DNA from: JAQVEM01 sp964601205
Lineage (GTDB): Bacteria > Actinomycetota > Humimicrobiia > Humimicrobiales > Humimicrobiaceae
Reading direction: 5' to 3'
DNA: 64,000 nucleotides
NCBI GenBank assembly: GCA_964601205.1
Contig: CAZRML010000035.1
Span: 10,540 to 74,539 of the forward strand
The translations under genes and the position numbers were made by a program. The notes under the pieces were generated by a model that made no database searches, was not told the DNA's origin, and was given only the letters and a program-made list of their open reading frames with translations. Shown here piece after piece: positions 43,020-51,625 of the stretch (position 1 is the first letter of the stretch; each line of letters opens with the position of its first letter).

Positions 43020-43802
43020 TTGGAAGAGCTTAAAGAAAACAAAAAAAGATTAAATATCGGGCATTTTCTAATTATTATATTATTTCTTATAATAGTAATT
43101 GCTATTATTATAAGCATAAAAGATTTTTCTTTTAGAGAGGAATACAGACCACCCACCGCGCTTGCGGAAGAACTACCAAGATTTAGATTAATAGACATGG
43201 ATGATACTGGTATATCCGGAGATGAGGATAATGATGGCATAAACGACCAGAAGGATATTTTACTCGGCGCGAAAAAGCAGCTTGAGGCGCCCGCCAGAAA
43301 TATCTATCTGGAGGAGAACGAGCCAAATTATTATGAAAATGGGGACCCGCCGGAAAATCTGGCAATAGCTGGAGATATTATAGCCAGGGCTTTTATGGAA
43401 GCAGGGTTTGATTTAAGAAAACTTGTTTATGAGGACATAAAGGAGAACTTTGACTTTTATCCATTGAAAGAACTATGGGGCCAGTCTGTATGTGACCCGG
43501 ATATCGATTACCGTAGAATTCAGAACCTGGAGATTTTTTTTAGCAGGAACGCGGAGCCTCTTGATATTTTATTTGACCCCTCTGAAGTTGATAACCTGAA
43601 TCAGTGGCTCCCGGGAGACGTGATTTTTCTGGATATGGATGGGGACGGATTCACTGACAATGCCGGAATTATTTCAGACAGCACAACGAGGGAAGGAATT
43701 CCCAGAGTTATATATAACTATATTGACCCTGGCTATACAGTCGAGGAAAATATTTTAGGTGAAAAAATAATAACCGGACACTATAGATTTCCGGGCAGCT
43801 AA
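43020..43802 (+). CDS. DUF1287-family protein with altered catalytic cysteine
   Basis: A 260-residue protein with an N-terminal membrane anchor (about 15-33), then a DUF1287 (YijF-like) domain: DIIARAFMEAGFDLRKLVYEDIKENF, YPLKELWGQSVCDPDIDYRRIQNLEIFF, WLPGDVIFLDMDGDG and NAGIISD. In the family motif GVCTDVVIRA the Cys is Ala here (AIAGDIIARA), so NlpC/P60-like hydrolase activity is doubtful. The TTG start has no clear ribosome binding site, and the gene follows nuoN by 30 bp. Confidence 0.8.
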   Translation: MEELKENKKRLNIGHFLIIILFLIIVIAIIISIKDFSFREEYRPPTALAEELPRFRLIDMDDTGISGDEDNDGINDQKDILLGAKKQLEAPARNIYLEENEPNYYENGDPPENLAIAGDIIARAFMEAGFDLRKLVYEDIKENFDFYPLKELWGQSVCDPDIDYRRIQNLEIFFSRNAEPLDILFDPSEVDNLNQWLPGDVIFLDMDGDGFTDNAGIISDSTTREGIPRVIYNYIDPGYTVEENILGEKIITGHYRFPGS

Positions 43803-44037
43803 TTAATTAAAAAAGGCAAATGAAACTGTTAATTTTAAATTTATTAATATTGTTTAAAGATATATTAAATTAATAAAGTATATAAAAATATAAATTAATG
43901 TATTAAAATACCTGAAAAGAAAAAAAGCCTATCAGTTCTTATTACGTGTTGCACGAGAAGCAGGTTATAAGGAGCAGATAGAAAAGTCGCTGAATATGTA
44001 AGGCAAAATTTGTTAAAAAAAATGGGATAATATAAAA
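43803..44037 (+). other. AT-rich intergenic region with a possible short coding remnant
   Basis: No full gene is visible. A short open frame ending near 43999 could encode KKAYQFLLRVAREAGYKEQ and a little more, which looks protein-like but has no start or ribosome binding site. It could be a remnant or chance. Confidence 0.3.
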
Positions 44038-45030
44038 ATGGCCGGAAAAGGTTTTATAAAAATTTTTATAGCCCCGATCATAGGCTTTTTAATTGTTTCA
44101 TCTGTATTATTTGTTTTCCCTCAAGATATATACGCAATTACATTAAAGGAGCTGGGAAACGCTGTTGCGAAGCTGGGTCAGGAAGAGGAGGGCTTAATAG
44201 AGGAGATAATTGCGTCAGAAGCTGAAGTTGAAAATAAAAGAAATAAGATTAATTCACTTAACGATGAACTGGTAAAAATGGAGAACCAGCTGGAGGAACT
44301 CAACCGGACCAAGAAGGAGCTGATTGAGAGTATTGAGAATAAGAAGGAAGCCTTAAAAGAAGAAATAGTTTTTTCCTATAAATATGCCAATGACGATATT
44401 TCCAAACTTGTAACCAGCGCAGGGGACTTAAATGAAGTCATAAACAACATCTACCTTTTTAAGAATATAATGGAAAGATTGGCGGGCAACATAGAGGCGC
44501 TGCGTTTTGAGAAAGAAGAATATGAGAGGATTGCCAGGAAATCTGAAGAAAAAAAGAAGGAAATTGAGAACACGCGAAATATAATTGTAGAGGAAGAGAA
44601 AAAGTTACTGAAAAGCATAGAGGAAAATAAGATGTTGCTGGAAAGGGTAAAAGGGGAAAAACAGGAAGTGCAGGGTCTTTTAGCCGAGATAAAAGAAAGA
44701 ATAGCAAAGATTCAGCCTCCCGGCCTTGCTCTGGTTGGCGAGTGGGATATGGTGGCCACAGCCTATTATGCTTATGGAAGAGGGGGGAACGATATAAACG
44801 GTAATGGAATAACTGCGATAGGATTAAGAACTCGAAAAGGAATAGTGGCTGTTGACCCGCGGGTTGTGCCTCTCGGAACAAAGCTATACATACCCGGTTA
44901 CGGGGAAGCTATGGCGGCAGATACTGGTGGATGGATAAAGGGAAACAGGGTTGACCTTTGTTTTGAAACATATGAAGAATGCTATAGCTGGGGTAGGAGG
45001 AAAATAAAAGTATACCTGGTTGAAGATTAA
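44038..45030 (+). CDS. Coiled-coil plus 3D-domain cell-wall protein
   Basis: A 330-residue exported protein. A signal peptide/TM (about 10-32) is followed by a long coiled coil (about 35-220, repeated EEK/ENKRNKINSLNDEL heptads) and a C-terminal 3D domain (ATAYYAYGRGGNDINGNGITAIGLRTRKGIVAVDPR, given here as ATAYYAYGRG and GIVAVDPRVVPLGT, then AADTGGWIKGNRVDLCF) with the three Asp positions of the fold. This is the architecture of peptidoglycan lytic-transglycosylase-like (YuiC/YocH) proteins. Confidence 0.9.
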   Translation: MAGKGFIKIFIAPIIGFLIVSSVLFVFPQDIYAITLKELGNAVAKLGQEEEGLIEEIIASEAEVENKRNKINSLNDELVKMENQLEELNRTKKELIESIENKKEALKEEIVFSYKYANDDISKLVTSAGDLNEVINNIYLFKNIMERLAGNIEALRFEKEEYERIARKSEEKKKEIENTRNIIVEEEKKLLKSIEENKMLLERVKGEKQEVQGLLAEIKERIAKIQPPGLALVGEWDMVATAYYAYGRGGNDINGNGITAIGLRTRKGIVAVDPRVVPLGTKLYIPGYGEAMAADTGGWIKGNRVDLCFETYEECYSWGRRKIKVYLVED

Positions 45031-45035
45031 TGTTT

Positions 45036-45674
45036 TCAGACTGTTTTTAAAAATCTGGCAAGGGATTCAAAGTCCTTTACATATTCTTCTTCTTTTATGG
45101 TGCCATTTACCAGAACTTCCTTTGTGTCATAAAAGGGGACCAGTTTAAAAGATGGATTCTTAAATAATCTCATATGTATTTTTTTCATGTCCCTGTATTT
45201 TTTCTCTACGGAAAAAAATTTCTGCAGAATTATATTGGAAACATCAATACCAAGCGCAACTATTATATGAGGAGTAATTATAGAAATTTCCTGGTTTAAA
45301 AACGAGATACAATTATCTATATGTTTTTTTGATGGCTTTATGTATTTTATCCCGGTGCCACTGGTATCTTTTAAAGGCTTAACCGGTGTACATTTTACAA
45401 GATTGGTAATATAAGTGTCCCTGGTTAGGGATAGGGCTGTTTTATTTAAAATTTTTCTAATAAATTTGTACTGGCCTGTATTTCTATTAGAAGAGCTTTT
45501 ATCTCCCGGTTCGCTTATTATCGGGTAATTACAGACTATTATTATTTTTGCTTTAGATGCTCCTGTCCCGGGTACAGGAGGTTGTTTTCTCCATTTTGCA
45601 AGGTCAGGACATTTTTTACAATTAAGTACTTCTTTGTTTAAATTATTCAGGCTCTCTTTAGCACTTATTGGCAT
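45036..45674 (-). CDS. Divergent uracil-DNA-glycosylase superfamily protein with 4 Cys
   Basis: A 212-residue protein with the family-4 UDG cysteine pattern: Cys19 and Cys22 (NCKKCPDL), LVKCTPV and HIDNCISFL, probably a 4Fe-4S cluster, and a conserved ALGxD-like strand (IIVALGIDVSN). The catalytic GEAPG motif is CNYPI and the C-terminal HPSxLR-type motif is replaced by YDTKEVLVN. The spacing between the last two Cys is about 10 residues longer than usual. It may be a non-canonical glycosylase or an inactive Fe-S protein. Confidence 0.7.
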   Translation of the reverse strand: MPISAKESLNNLNKEVLNCKKCPDLAKWRKQPPVPGTGASKAKIIIVCNYPIISEPGDKSSSNRNTGQYKFIRKILNKTALSLTRDTYITNLVKCTPVKPLKDTSGTGIKYIKPSKKHIDNCISFLNQEISIITPHIIVALGIDVSNIILQKFFSVEKKYRDMKKIHMRLFKNPSFKLVPFYDTKEVLVNGTIKEEEYVKDFESLARFLKTV

Positions 45675-45785
45675 ATCATATCAAAGTATTTTATTGGAAG
45701 AGAATAAACTATTAAATTTTTAAATTATTAATGTTAAAAAGTATACATTATAAAAGGGATTGAGTAAATACAATTTGCCCACTTT

Positions 45786-46259
45786 CTATTTTAAGGTCTT
45801 TATCTGTTTGAACAAATTTGCCATTTCAATTGCACCTAAAGCTGCGTCCCAGCCCTTATTTCCTCTTTTTGTTCCGGCTCTTTCAATTGCCTGCTCAAGG
45901 CTGTCAGGGGTTATTACTCCGAATGAAACCGGAATATTGAGATCTAGAGAAATTTTGGCGGCTCCCTTAATGGACTCACTGGCAATATAATGGTTATGCG
46001 ATGTATCTCCTTTAATTACTGCGCCAAGGCATATAATGGCGTCATATTTTTTTGATTCGGCCATAATTTTGGCAGCACCCGGTATCTCAAATGAGCCCGG
46101 GACCCATGCGACTTCAATATTTCCATCATCACATTGATGCCTGTGCAGGCAATCAAGTGCGCCGTCGAGAAGTTTTGAAGTCAGGAAATCATTATATCTG
46201 CTTACCACAATTCCAAATCTGAGTTCTTTTGCATCAAGCTTTCCCTCGTACTTTTTCAT
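45786..46259 (-). CDS. ribH: 6,7-dimethyl-8-ribityllumazine synthase
   Basis: RibH condenses the pyrimidine with DHBP to lumazine. This 157-residue protein has VSRYNDFLTSKLLDGA, AWVPGSFEIPGAAKIMA, GAVIKGDTSHNHYIASE and GVITPDSLEQAIERAGTKRGNKGWDAA. AGAAAGGA precedes the ATG. It is the last gene of the FMN-riboswitch operon ribD-ribE-ribBA-ribH. Confidence 0.96.
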   Translation of the reverse strand: MKKYEGKLDAKELRFGIVVSRYNDFLTSKLLDGALDCLHRHQCDDGNIEVAWVPGSFEIPGAAKIMAESKKYDAIICLGAVIKGDTSHNHYIASESIKGAAKISLDLNIPVSFGVITPDSLEQAIERAGTKRGNKGWDAALGAIEMANLFKQIKTLK

Positions 46260-46282
46260 TTTTTTTCCTTTCTATTTTATGG

Positions 46283-47503
46283 TCATAACATATGATTTAA
46301 TTTGGTTTTTTTGGTGGATAAGTATTTTTTGTTGTTTTTATTCGGGGGTACAGTAAGGGGAACTCTTCTGGTTATCCTGAGCCCGTATCCTTCAAGACCG
46401 ACGATTTTTCTTGGATTATTGGTCATGAGATGTATGGTTGATAATCCAAGGTCGGAGAGAATCTGTGCCCCTATACCATAATCACGCAGGTCGGCGTCAA
46501 AACCGAGATATAAATTTGCCTCAACCGTATCAAGTCCTTTTTCCTGTAGTTCATAAGCTTTCATTTTGTTGCAGAAACCTATTCCTCTGCCCTCCTGGGA
46601 CATGTAAAGTAGCACCCCCGACCCTTTTTCGTTTATTTTTTTAAAGGCTTTATCAAGTTGTTCCCCGCAATCACACCTTGTAGAGCCGAAGGTATCACCC
46701 GTAAGGCACTGTGAATGAACCCTTACGAGAACATTTTTCTTACCCCTGACCTCTCCTTTAATGAATGCAATATGAAATTCGGAGTTTATAATAGACCGGT
46801 AAGTTATAGCTTTAAAATCACCCCATTTAATGGGCAGGTTAACTTCAGCGACTTTTTCAATTAATTTTTCCTTTCTTTTTCTGTATCTGATAAGCTCTTC
46901 TATGGTCGTTATTTTTACTCCTGACTTTCTGGATATTTCCAATAGGTCTGCAAGATGCGCTACACTGCCATCTTCTTTAATGACCTCACATATAATTCCG
47001 GCAGGATACAATCCAGCTATTTTTGCCAGGTCTACCGCTGCTTCTGTATGCCCCGCTCTGGTGAGAATACCACCGCTATGCGAGTATATGGGAAATATAT
47101 ACCCGGGCATGGTTATATCTTCCGGTGTGGTGCCGGGGTTTATGAAAGTTTTTATAGTATTTATCATATCGCTGGCAGAAATTCCGCTGCCATTTATTGA
47201 TTTTGCGTTTATTGATACTGCCAGAGACCTGACTTCGCCGGGAGAGAATTTATTTTCATAGCTTATAACCGGTATCTTTAGTTGCTTTAATCTTTCCTGC
47301 TCACAGGCAAGGAAGACCGAGCTCGCTGCACCGGCCAGTAGAAAATTTAAAGAATTAAGGGTTACTTTTTCAGCAGCCTGAAAAAAAAGGCCTTCACTAT
47401 TGGGCGACTTATCGTCAACGATAATTATTATTTTACCTTTTTTTACATCACTGGTTATATCCTCTACAGGATAGAAACACCTGGTTTTATTCAAAGAATC
47501 CAT
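46283..47503 (-). CDS. ribBA: RibBA with intact GTP cyclohydrolase II and degenerate DHBP synthase half
   Basis: A 406-residue two-domain protein. The C-terminal GTP cyclohydrolase II is complete: CLTGDTFGSTRCDCGEQL with Zn cysteines, LYMSQEGRGIGF and DLRDYGIGAQIL. The N-terminal DHBP synthase half keeps the fold (GGILTRAGHTEAAVDLA) but has lost motif residues: DDEDRENEGD is DDKSPNSEGL, TGISAxxR is SGISASDM, and GHIFPL is GYIFPI. DHBP production by this half is therefore doubtful. It overlaps ribE by 17 bp. Confidence 0.9.
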   Translation of the reverse strand: MDSLNKTRCFYPVEDITSDVKKGKIIIIVDDKSPNSEGLFFQAAEKVTLNSLNFLLAGAASSVFLACEQERLKQLKIPVISYENKFSPGEVRSLAVSINAKSINGSGISASDMINTIKTFINPGTTPEDITMPGYIFPIYSHSGGILTRAGHTEAAVDLAKIAGLYPAGIICEVIKEDGSVAHLADLLEISRKSGVKITTIEELIRYRKRKEKLIEKVAEVNLPIKWGDFKAITYRSIINSEFHIAFIKGEVRGKKNVLVRVHSQCLTGDTFGSTRCDCGEQLDKAFKKINEKGSGVLLYMSQEGRGIGFCNKMKAYELQEKGLDTVEANLYLGFDADLRDYGIGAQILSDLGLSTIHLMTNNPRKIVGLEGYGLRITRRVPLTVPPNKNNKKYLSTKKTKLNHML

Positions 47504-48158
47504 ATTCTCTCAGCTTCTCCTTTAGTAATCTGTCCTTTTTTATGTTATAAGAATTTGTATTTTCCGGCCCCCCGGACTTAAGAAAATTTATCACATAACG
47601 TGCTAACATATCTACTTCAATATTAACTATATCCCCGGGGTGTTTCCCATTTAAGTTTGTATTTTTGAAGGTGTATGGAATAACAACCACACTGAAACTG
47701 GTATCTGTGACTTCTGATATAGTAAGACTTATCCCTTCAATTGCAACAGCTCCTTTAAGTACTATAAAGTCACGAATATTAAGAGGTAGCTCAACCCTGA
47801 GTATATAAGAGTCTCCTTTTTTTGATATATCAATAATTTTTGTCGTGCAGTCCACGTGTCCATTTACAAAATGCCCGCCAAGCTTATCGGTAACAGTGAG
47901 CGAGTCTTCCAGATTAACTGCTTCACCGTCCTTGATGTATTGCAGAGAGGTGTTTTTCAGGGTGTTAAAGGAAATATCACAGTAAAATCCCCTGCTGTTA
48001 ACTTCTGTAACTGTGAGACAGACGCCGTTTACAGATACAGAGTCACTTTTCTTTAAGTTTTCTAAAATTTTACTGCAACCTATCTTTATTTCCCTGTCGG
48101 TGACCATGTCCTTAATTTTTATTATTTTACCGGTTTCTTTTATTATTCCCGTAAACAT
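47487..48158 (-). CDS. ribE: Riboflavin synthase alpha chain
   Basis: Dismutates two 6,7-dimethyl-8-ribityllumazine molecules to riboflavin. This 223-residue protein has the two repeated domains (MFTGIIKETGKIIKI and LGGHFVNGHVDCTTKI), SVNGVCLTVTEV and the repeat GAVAIEGISLTISEV. GGCAGGG precedes the ATG. It lies 22 bp after ribD. Confidence 0.95.
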   Translation of the reverse strand: MFTGIIKETGKIIKIKDMVTDREIKIGCSKILENLKKSDSVSVNGVCLTVTEVNSRGFYCDISFNTLKNTSLQYIKDGEAVNLEDSLTVTDKLGGHFVNGHVDCTTKIIDISKKGDSYILRVELPLNIRDFIVLKGAVAIEGISLTISEVTDTSFSVVVIPYTFKNTNLNGKHPGDIVNIEVDMLARYVINFLKSGGPENTNSYNIKKDRLLKEKLREYGFFE

Positions 48159-48180
48159 TTAAAATCCCTGCCAAATTTTA

Positions 48181-49341
48181 TTATTTCAAAGGGTAGGCGG
48201 TTATAGCAATGTCTCTGCCGGCCCTTTTAATATCTTTGAATATCAAGTTTTTGCATTCTTTTATTGTTTCTATCCCCAGGTCCTTAAACATATCGTAACT
48301 GCCATCTCCGCCGATAATCAGTGGAGCAATAAAAAATATAAATTTGTCGATTAAATTTCTTTTTATGAAAGATGTGGACAGAGTTGGCCCGCATTCCAGA
48401 AGAATAGATGTTATTTTATATTCTCTGTAAAGAATTTTGAGAACTTTAAGTAAATCCAGGCCCTTTTCCTCTGTTGATTTACTATCCACCGGGAGCACAT
48501 CAATATTATATTCCTGCAGTTTTTTAACTTTGTTTAGAAAATCATGTTTTTTGTTTTTTGCTGTGAAAATAATGGTCTTAACATAATTAGAAGACTTTAC
48601 GATGTTAGAATTTAGAGAAATTTTAAGATTGCTATCCAGTATGACCCTGTAAAATATTTCACCGGTGGCTATATTTGCTTCTTCCGGCAGGCAGTTAAGG
48701 TTTTTCCTCGGGAAAAGGTACGGATTATCACTTAAAACAGTATTTATGCCCGACAGAATGCAGTCGTATTCGCTTCTAAGTCTCTGAACTTTTTTTCTTG
48801 CCTGCCCTGATGTTATCCACTTTGCATCGGAAGATCTGGTGGCCAATTTACCATCAACACTGGAAGCTATTTTACTGCAGACAAAGGGGATCCCGGTTCT
48901 AATATGCTTGAAGAAGACTTCATTCTGGAGTTCAATTCTGTCTTTTAGAAGACCGGTTCTTACTTTTAACCCGGATTTTTTTAAAAATTCCGCTCCTTTC
49001 CCATTGACCAGTGGATTTGGGTCAATACACCCTATGACAATTTCTCTGAATTTATGCTTTACAATCTCTTTCGTGCAGGGAGGTGTTTTACCATGGAATG
49101 TACAGGGCTCAAGCGTTACATACATGGTAGAGCCGGCCAGAGATTGCGTTGAGTTATTTATAGCCTCTATTTCAGCGTGGGGGTGCCCGGCCATATGATG
49201 ATACCCCGAGGATATAACCGCCCCATCTTTTACTATAATTGCGCCGACCATGGGGTTGGGGCTGGTTTTGCCTCTTCCTTTTTCAGCAAGTTTTATAGCC
49301 TGCTCCATATATTTTATGTCTTCTTCGGTAAAATGATCCAT
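48181..49341 (-). CDS. ribD: Bifunctional pyrimidine deaminase/reductase RibD
   Basis: RibD deaminates the pyrimidine intermediate, then reduces its ribosyl chain. This 386-residue protein has deaminase motifs GHPHAEIEAI and TLEPCTFHGKTPPCTKEIV (Zn site) and a reductase domain (KIASSVDGKLAT, SGINTVLSDNPYL, LLECGPTLSTSFI). It is the first gene of the operon behind the FMN riboswitch. ATG 49341 is used; the ribosome binding site is weak. Confidence 0.95.
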   Translation of the reverse strand: MDHFTEEDIKYMEQAIKLAEKGRGKTSPNPMVGAIIVKDGAVISSGYHHMAGHPHAEIEAINNSTQSLAGSTMYVTLEPCTFHGKTPPCTKEIVKHKFREIVIGCIDPNPLVNGKGAEFLKKSGLKVRTGLLKDRIELQNEVFFKHIRTGIPFVCSKIASSVDGKLATRSSDAKWITSGQARKKVQRLRSEYDCILSGINTVLSDNPYLFPRKNLNCLPEEANIATGEIFYRVILDSNLKISLNSNIVKSSNYVKTIIFTAKNKKHDFLNKVKKLQEYNIDVLPVDSKSTEEKGLDLLKVLKILYREYKITSILLECGPTLSTSFIKRNLIDKFIFFIAPLIIGGDGSYDMFKDLGIETIKECKNLIFKDIKRAGRDIAITAYPLK

Positions 49342-49383
49342 ATTATTAAAATTTTTTTTAACTAAATAACAAAATTAATAAAA

Positions 49384-49410
49384 AAAGCCATGGAGAAAAT
49401 CCATGGCTTT
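49384..49410 (-). terminator. Riboswitch expression-platform terminator before ribD
   Basis: On the minus strand AAAGCCATGG pairs with CCATGGCTTT (loop ATTTTCT), followed by a T-run. Transcription of rib genes would stop here when FMN is bound. Confidence 0.85.
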
Positions 49411-49427
49411 ACGATGTTAAAGTCAGA

Positions 49428-49544
49428 AATTTTCTCCCTTCCAGACTATAACTGTCGGTCCCGGGATTTCACCGGGTCAACCTGCCGGTCAGGCAGGGTT
49501 GTGGACTTTAACCACCGGTAAGGAATTTCACCCTTCCTCGAAAA
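49428..49544 (-). ncRNA. FMN riboswitch (RFN element)
   Basis: The minus strand contains AGGAAGGGTGAAATTCC, ACCGGTGGT, a central stem with CCTGCC...GGCAGG, and the 3' closing CCCGGTGAAATCCCGGG and GGAAGGGAGAAA, all RFN consensus blocks in order. It lies directly upstream of the ribD operon and its terminator, so it acts by transcription attenuation. Confidence 0.95.
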
Positions 49545-49593
49545 TTACTAATATTTAAAAAAATTTCAATAAAACAAAGAAATTTATGTTAAG

Positions 49594-49621
49594 AATATAC
49601 TAAAATTAGATTAAAATGCAA
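49594..49621 (-). promoter_or_regulatory. Candidate promoter for the rib operon
   Basis: On the minus strand TTGCAT (plus 49616-49621), a 16-bp spacer and TATATT (plus 49594-49599) lie just upstream of the FMN riboswitch. Confidence 0.55.
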
Positions 49622-49708
49622 GGTCTTTTCTGAATAAGTAGTGAATATAGATAACATAGATATTATTAAAAATTTTTTTAGCGTCCTAAATAAACTTAAA
49701 TTTTATGC

Positions 49709-49714
49709 TATAAT
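49709..49714 (+). promoter_or_regulatory. Extended -10 promoter element for rpe
   Basis: TGCTATAAT carries an extended TGn -10 box (TATAAT at 49709-49714), about 25 bp before the rpe start. The -35 is weak. Confidence 0.55.
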
Positions 49715-49738
49715 CCATGTAAAGGAGGGTAAAAAATT

Positions 49739-50446
49739 ATGAATGGTAAAGAAGGCTCAGTAAAAATTTCGGTTTCTATTTTGAGCGGCGACTTTGCAAA
49801 TCTGGGCAGGGAAATTAAACAGATAGAGAAAGCCGGCGCTGATATGGTTCATATTGATGTTATGGATGGTAATTTTGTCCCCAATTTAACTATTGGCCCC
49901 CCCGTTATCAAATGTTTGAGGAATGAAACCCGGCTCTTTATGGATGTACATCTTATGATTAAAAACCCTGACAGGTTGCTTGATAGCTTTATCGAAAGCG
50001 GGGCAGACCTTATAAATGTTCATGTTGAAGAATGCCCCCACCTTGACCGTACTCTGAATTATATTAAGGAGGCAGGCAAGAAGGCAGCAGTGACCCTGAA
50101 TCCATCAACACCCCTGTGTTATGTTGAAAATGTTCTTGGCCTGGTGGACATGATATTGGTGATGACAGTTAACCCCGGATTTGGCGGCCAGAAGTTTATA
50201 TACAATATGGTTTATAAAATTAAAAGATTAAAAGAAATTATTGAAGACTACAGGAAATATTCGTCGGATTTAAAGAAAAGTATAGATATCGAAGTTGATG
50301 GGGGTATTAATCTGGATACTGCACCAGTTGTAGCAGAGGCAGGAGCGAATATCCTTGTTGTTGGCAGGGCATTTAATGATTCTAAAAATCCATCAGAATT
50401 TATAAAAAAAATCAGAGATAAAACATCAGGAATGTTAACAGTGTAG
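49739..50446 (+). CDS. rpe: Ribulose-phosphate 3-epimerase
   Basis: Interconverts ribulose-5-P and xylulose-5-P in the pentose-phosphate pathway. The 235-residue protein has SILSGDFANLGREI, VHIDVMDGNFVPNLTIGPPVI, DVHLMIKNPDRLLDSF, MTVNPGFGGQKFI and IEVDGGINLDTAPVV. AAAGGAGGG precedes the ATG. It is a single gene, ended by the terminator at 50502-50548; its product feeds the riboflavin precursor ribulose-5-P, by context. Confidence 0.96.
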   Translation: MNGKEGSVKISVSILSGDFANLGREIKQIEKAGADMVHIDVMDGNFVPNLTIGPPVIKCLRNETRLFMDVHLMIKNPDRLLDSFIESGADLINVHVEECPHLDRTLNYIKEAGKKAAVTLNPSTPLCYVENVLGLVDMILVMTVNPGFGGQKFIYNMVYKIKRLKEIIEDYRKYSSDLKKSIDIEVDGGINLDTAPVVAEAGANILVVGRAFNDSKNPSEFIKKIRDKTSGMLTV

Positions 50447-50501
50447 CTATTCCCGGAATCAGGGCCTTTTTAGCAGGAAGACATAGTAAAAAATAACGGA
50501 T

Positions 50502-50548
50502 AAAATAAAAATAGCCCTCTCTTTTTCTGACAGGGCTATTTTTATTTT
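50502..50548. terminator. Bidirectional terminator between rpe and ferredoxin
   Basis: A 17-bp perfect stem AAAATAAAAATAGCCCT / AGGGCTATTTTTATTTT has T-rich and A-rich sides, so it works in both directions for these convergent genes. Confidence 0.9.
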
Positions 50549-50564
50549 ATTATTTAGAATGAAA

Positions 50565-50756
50565 TTATTCTGTTAATATAGCTTCGGTTGGGCAGCCCTC
50601 AACGGCTTCTTCAATGCATTCTTCATCGTTCTCGTCATAATCGGTTTTTATTACTTCTGCAATATCTTCATCCTCATTTAGTTTAAAGATGTCCGGGCAT
50701 GTTTCCTCACATAGTCCGCATCCTGTACACAAATCCTTATCAATTTTTACTTCCAT
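50565..50756 (-). CDS. 4Fe-4S single-cluster ferredoxin
   Basis: A 63-residue ferredoxin starting MEVKIDKDLCTGCGLCEETCPDIF (parts: CTGCGLCEETCP), with the fourth Cys in EGCPTEA. It is an acidic electron carrier. The ATG at 50756 (AGGG upstream) is preferred to a longer in-frame start at 50804, which would add 16 residues of no ferredoxin similarity. It is monocistronic, behind a shared terminator. Confidence 0.9.
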   Translation of the reverse strand: MEVKIDKDLCTGCGLCEETCPDIFKLNEDEDIAEVIKTDYDENDEECIEEAVEGCPTEAILTE

Positions 50757-50986
50757 TGTTTCCCTTTCTTCTTTTTCTTTGCAATGTTTTAGTGTAATAT
50801 ACAAAATTTTTTTTTCTATTTCAATAACATAATTTAATTTATGAGGGCGGATAAAAGTAATTTATGTTTTTATTGGTGTAGGATAAAGCGATTGGTTTAT
50901 ATAAAAAACAAAATAACTTAAGGATATTTTTGTTAAATTATGAGACCGTTGATAAAATCAATGTTAAAATTATACGGGAATTTTTT

Positions 50987-51559
50987 ATGAGAAATCTACT
51001 GGATAGAAATTTTTACAACCGGGATACTTCAGAAGTAGCGGAGGATTTGCTGGGTAAAGCCCTGGTAAAATATGATGGCACAGGTATGGTGGGTGGAGTA
51101 ATTGTGGAAACAGAAGCTTATTATGGCGGGGATGATCCTGCAAGCCACGCTTATCCCGGTAAGACGCCCCGGAGTAAGATTATGTTTGGCAAACCCGGTC
51201 TGGCTTATGTCTATTTATGTTATGGAATGTATTATCTTTTAAATATTGTCACTGAAAGAGAAGGTGAACCGGGTGCTGTTTTATTGAGGGCGCTGAAACC
51301 TGTATGGGGGATTGATATTATGAGAAATAGAAGAAGAACCGATAACAACCTGACAAATGGGCCGGGCAGGTTAACAATGGCACTGGGAATAGACATAAAA
51401 GATAACGGTGCAGATATTGTAAAGGGAGAAAAGGGATTATATATATTTAATTTTAAGAAAAGAGACAATAACCATAGAGTAATTAAGACAGGCAGGATTG
51501 GAATAAAGAAAGGGAAAGACAGATTGCTGAGATTCTTAATGGTAGATGATGGAATGTAA
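50987..51559 (+). CDS. Alkyladenine (3-methyladenine) DNA glycosylase, AAG family
   Basis: Removes alkylated purines from DNA. This 190-residue protein matches the AAG/MPG fold: FYNRDTSEVAEDLLGKALV, VETEAYYGGDDPASHAYPGKTPRSKIMFG (parts: VETEAYYGGDDPASHA), YVYLCYGMYYLLNIVTE, GAVLLRAL, LTNGPGRLTMALGI. ATG 50987 gives the normal family start; a TTG at 50930 would add 19 residues. Confidence 0.94.
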   Translation: MRNLLDRNFYNRDTSEVAEDLLGKALVKYDGTGMVGGVIVETEAYYGGDDPASHAYPGKTPRSKIMFGKPGLAYVYLCYGMYYLLNIVTEREGEPGAVLLRALKPVWGIDIMRNRRRTDNNLTNGPGRLTMALGIDIKDNGADIVKGEKGLYIFNFKKRDNNHRVIKTGRIGIKKGKDRLLRFLMVDDGM

Positions 51560-51625
51560 ATATAAAACTTTCTACTGTCCAAAATAGTATTAAAATGTTA
51601 AATTAAATAAGGTGACAACAAAAAT

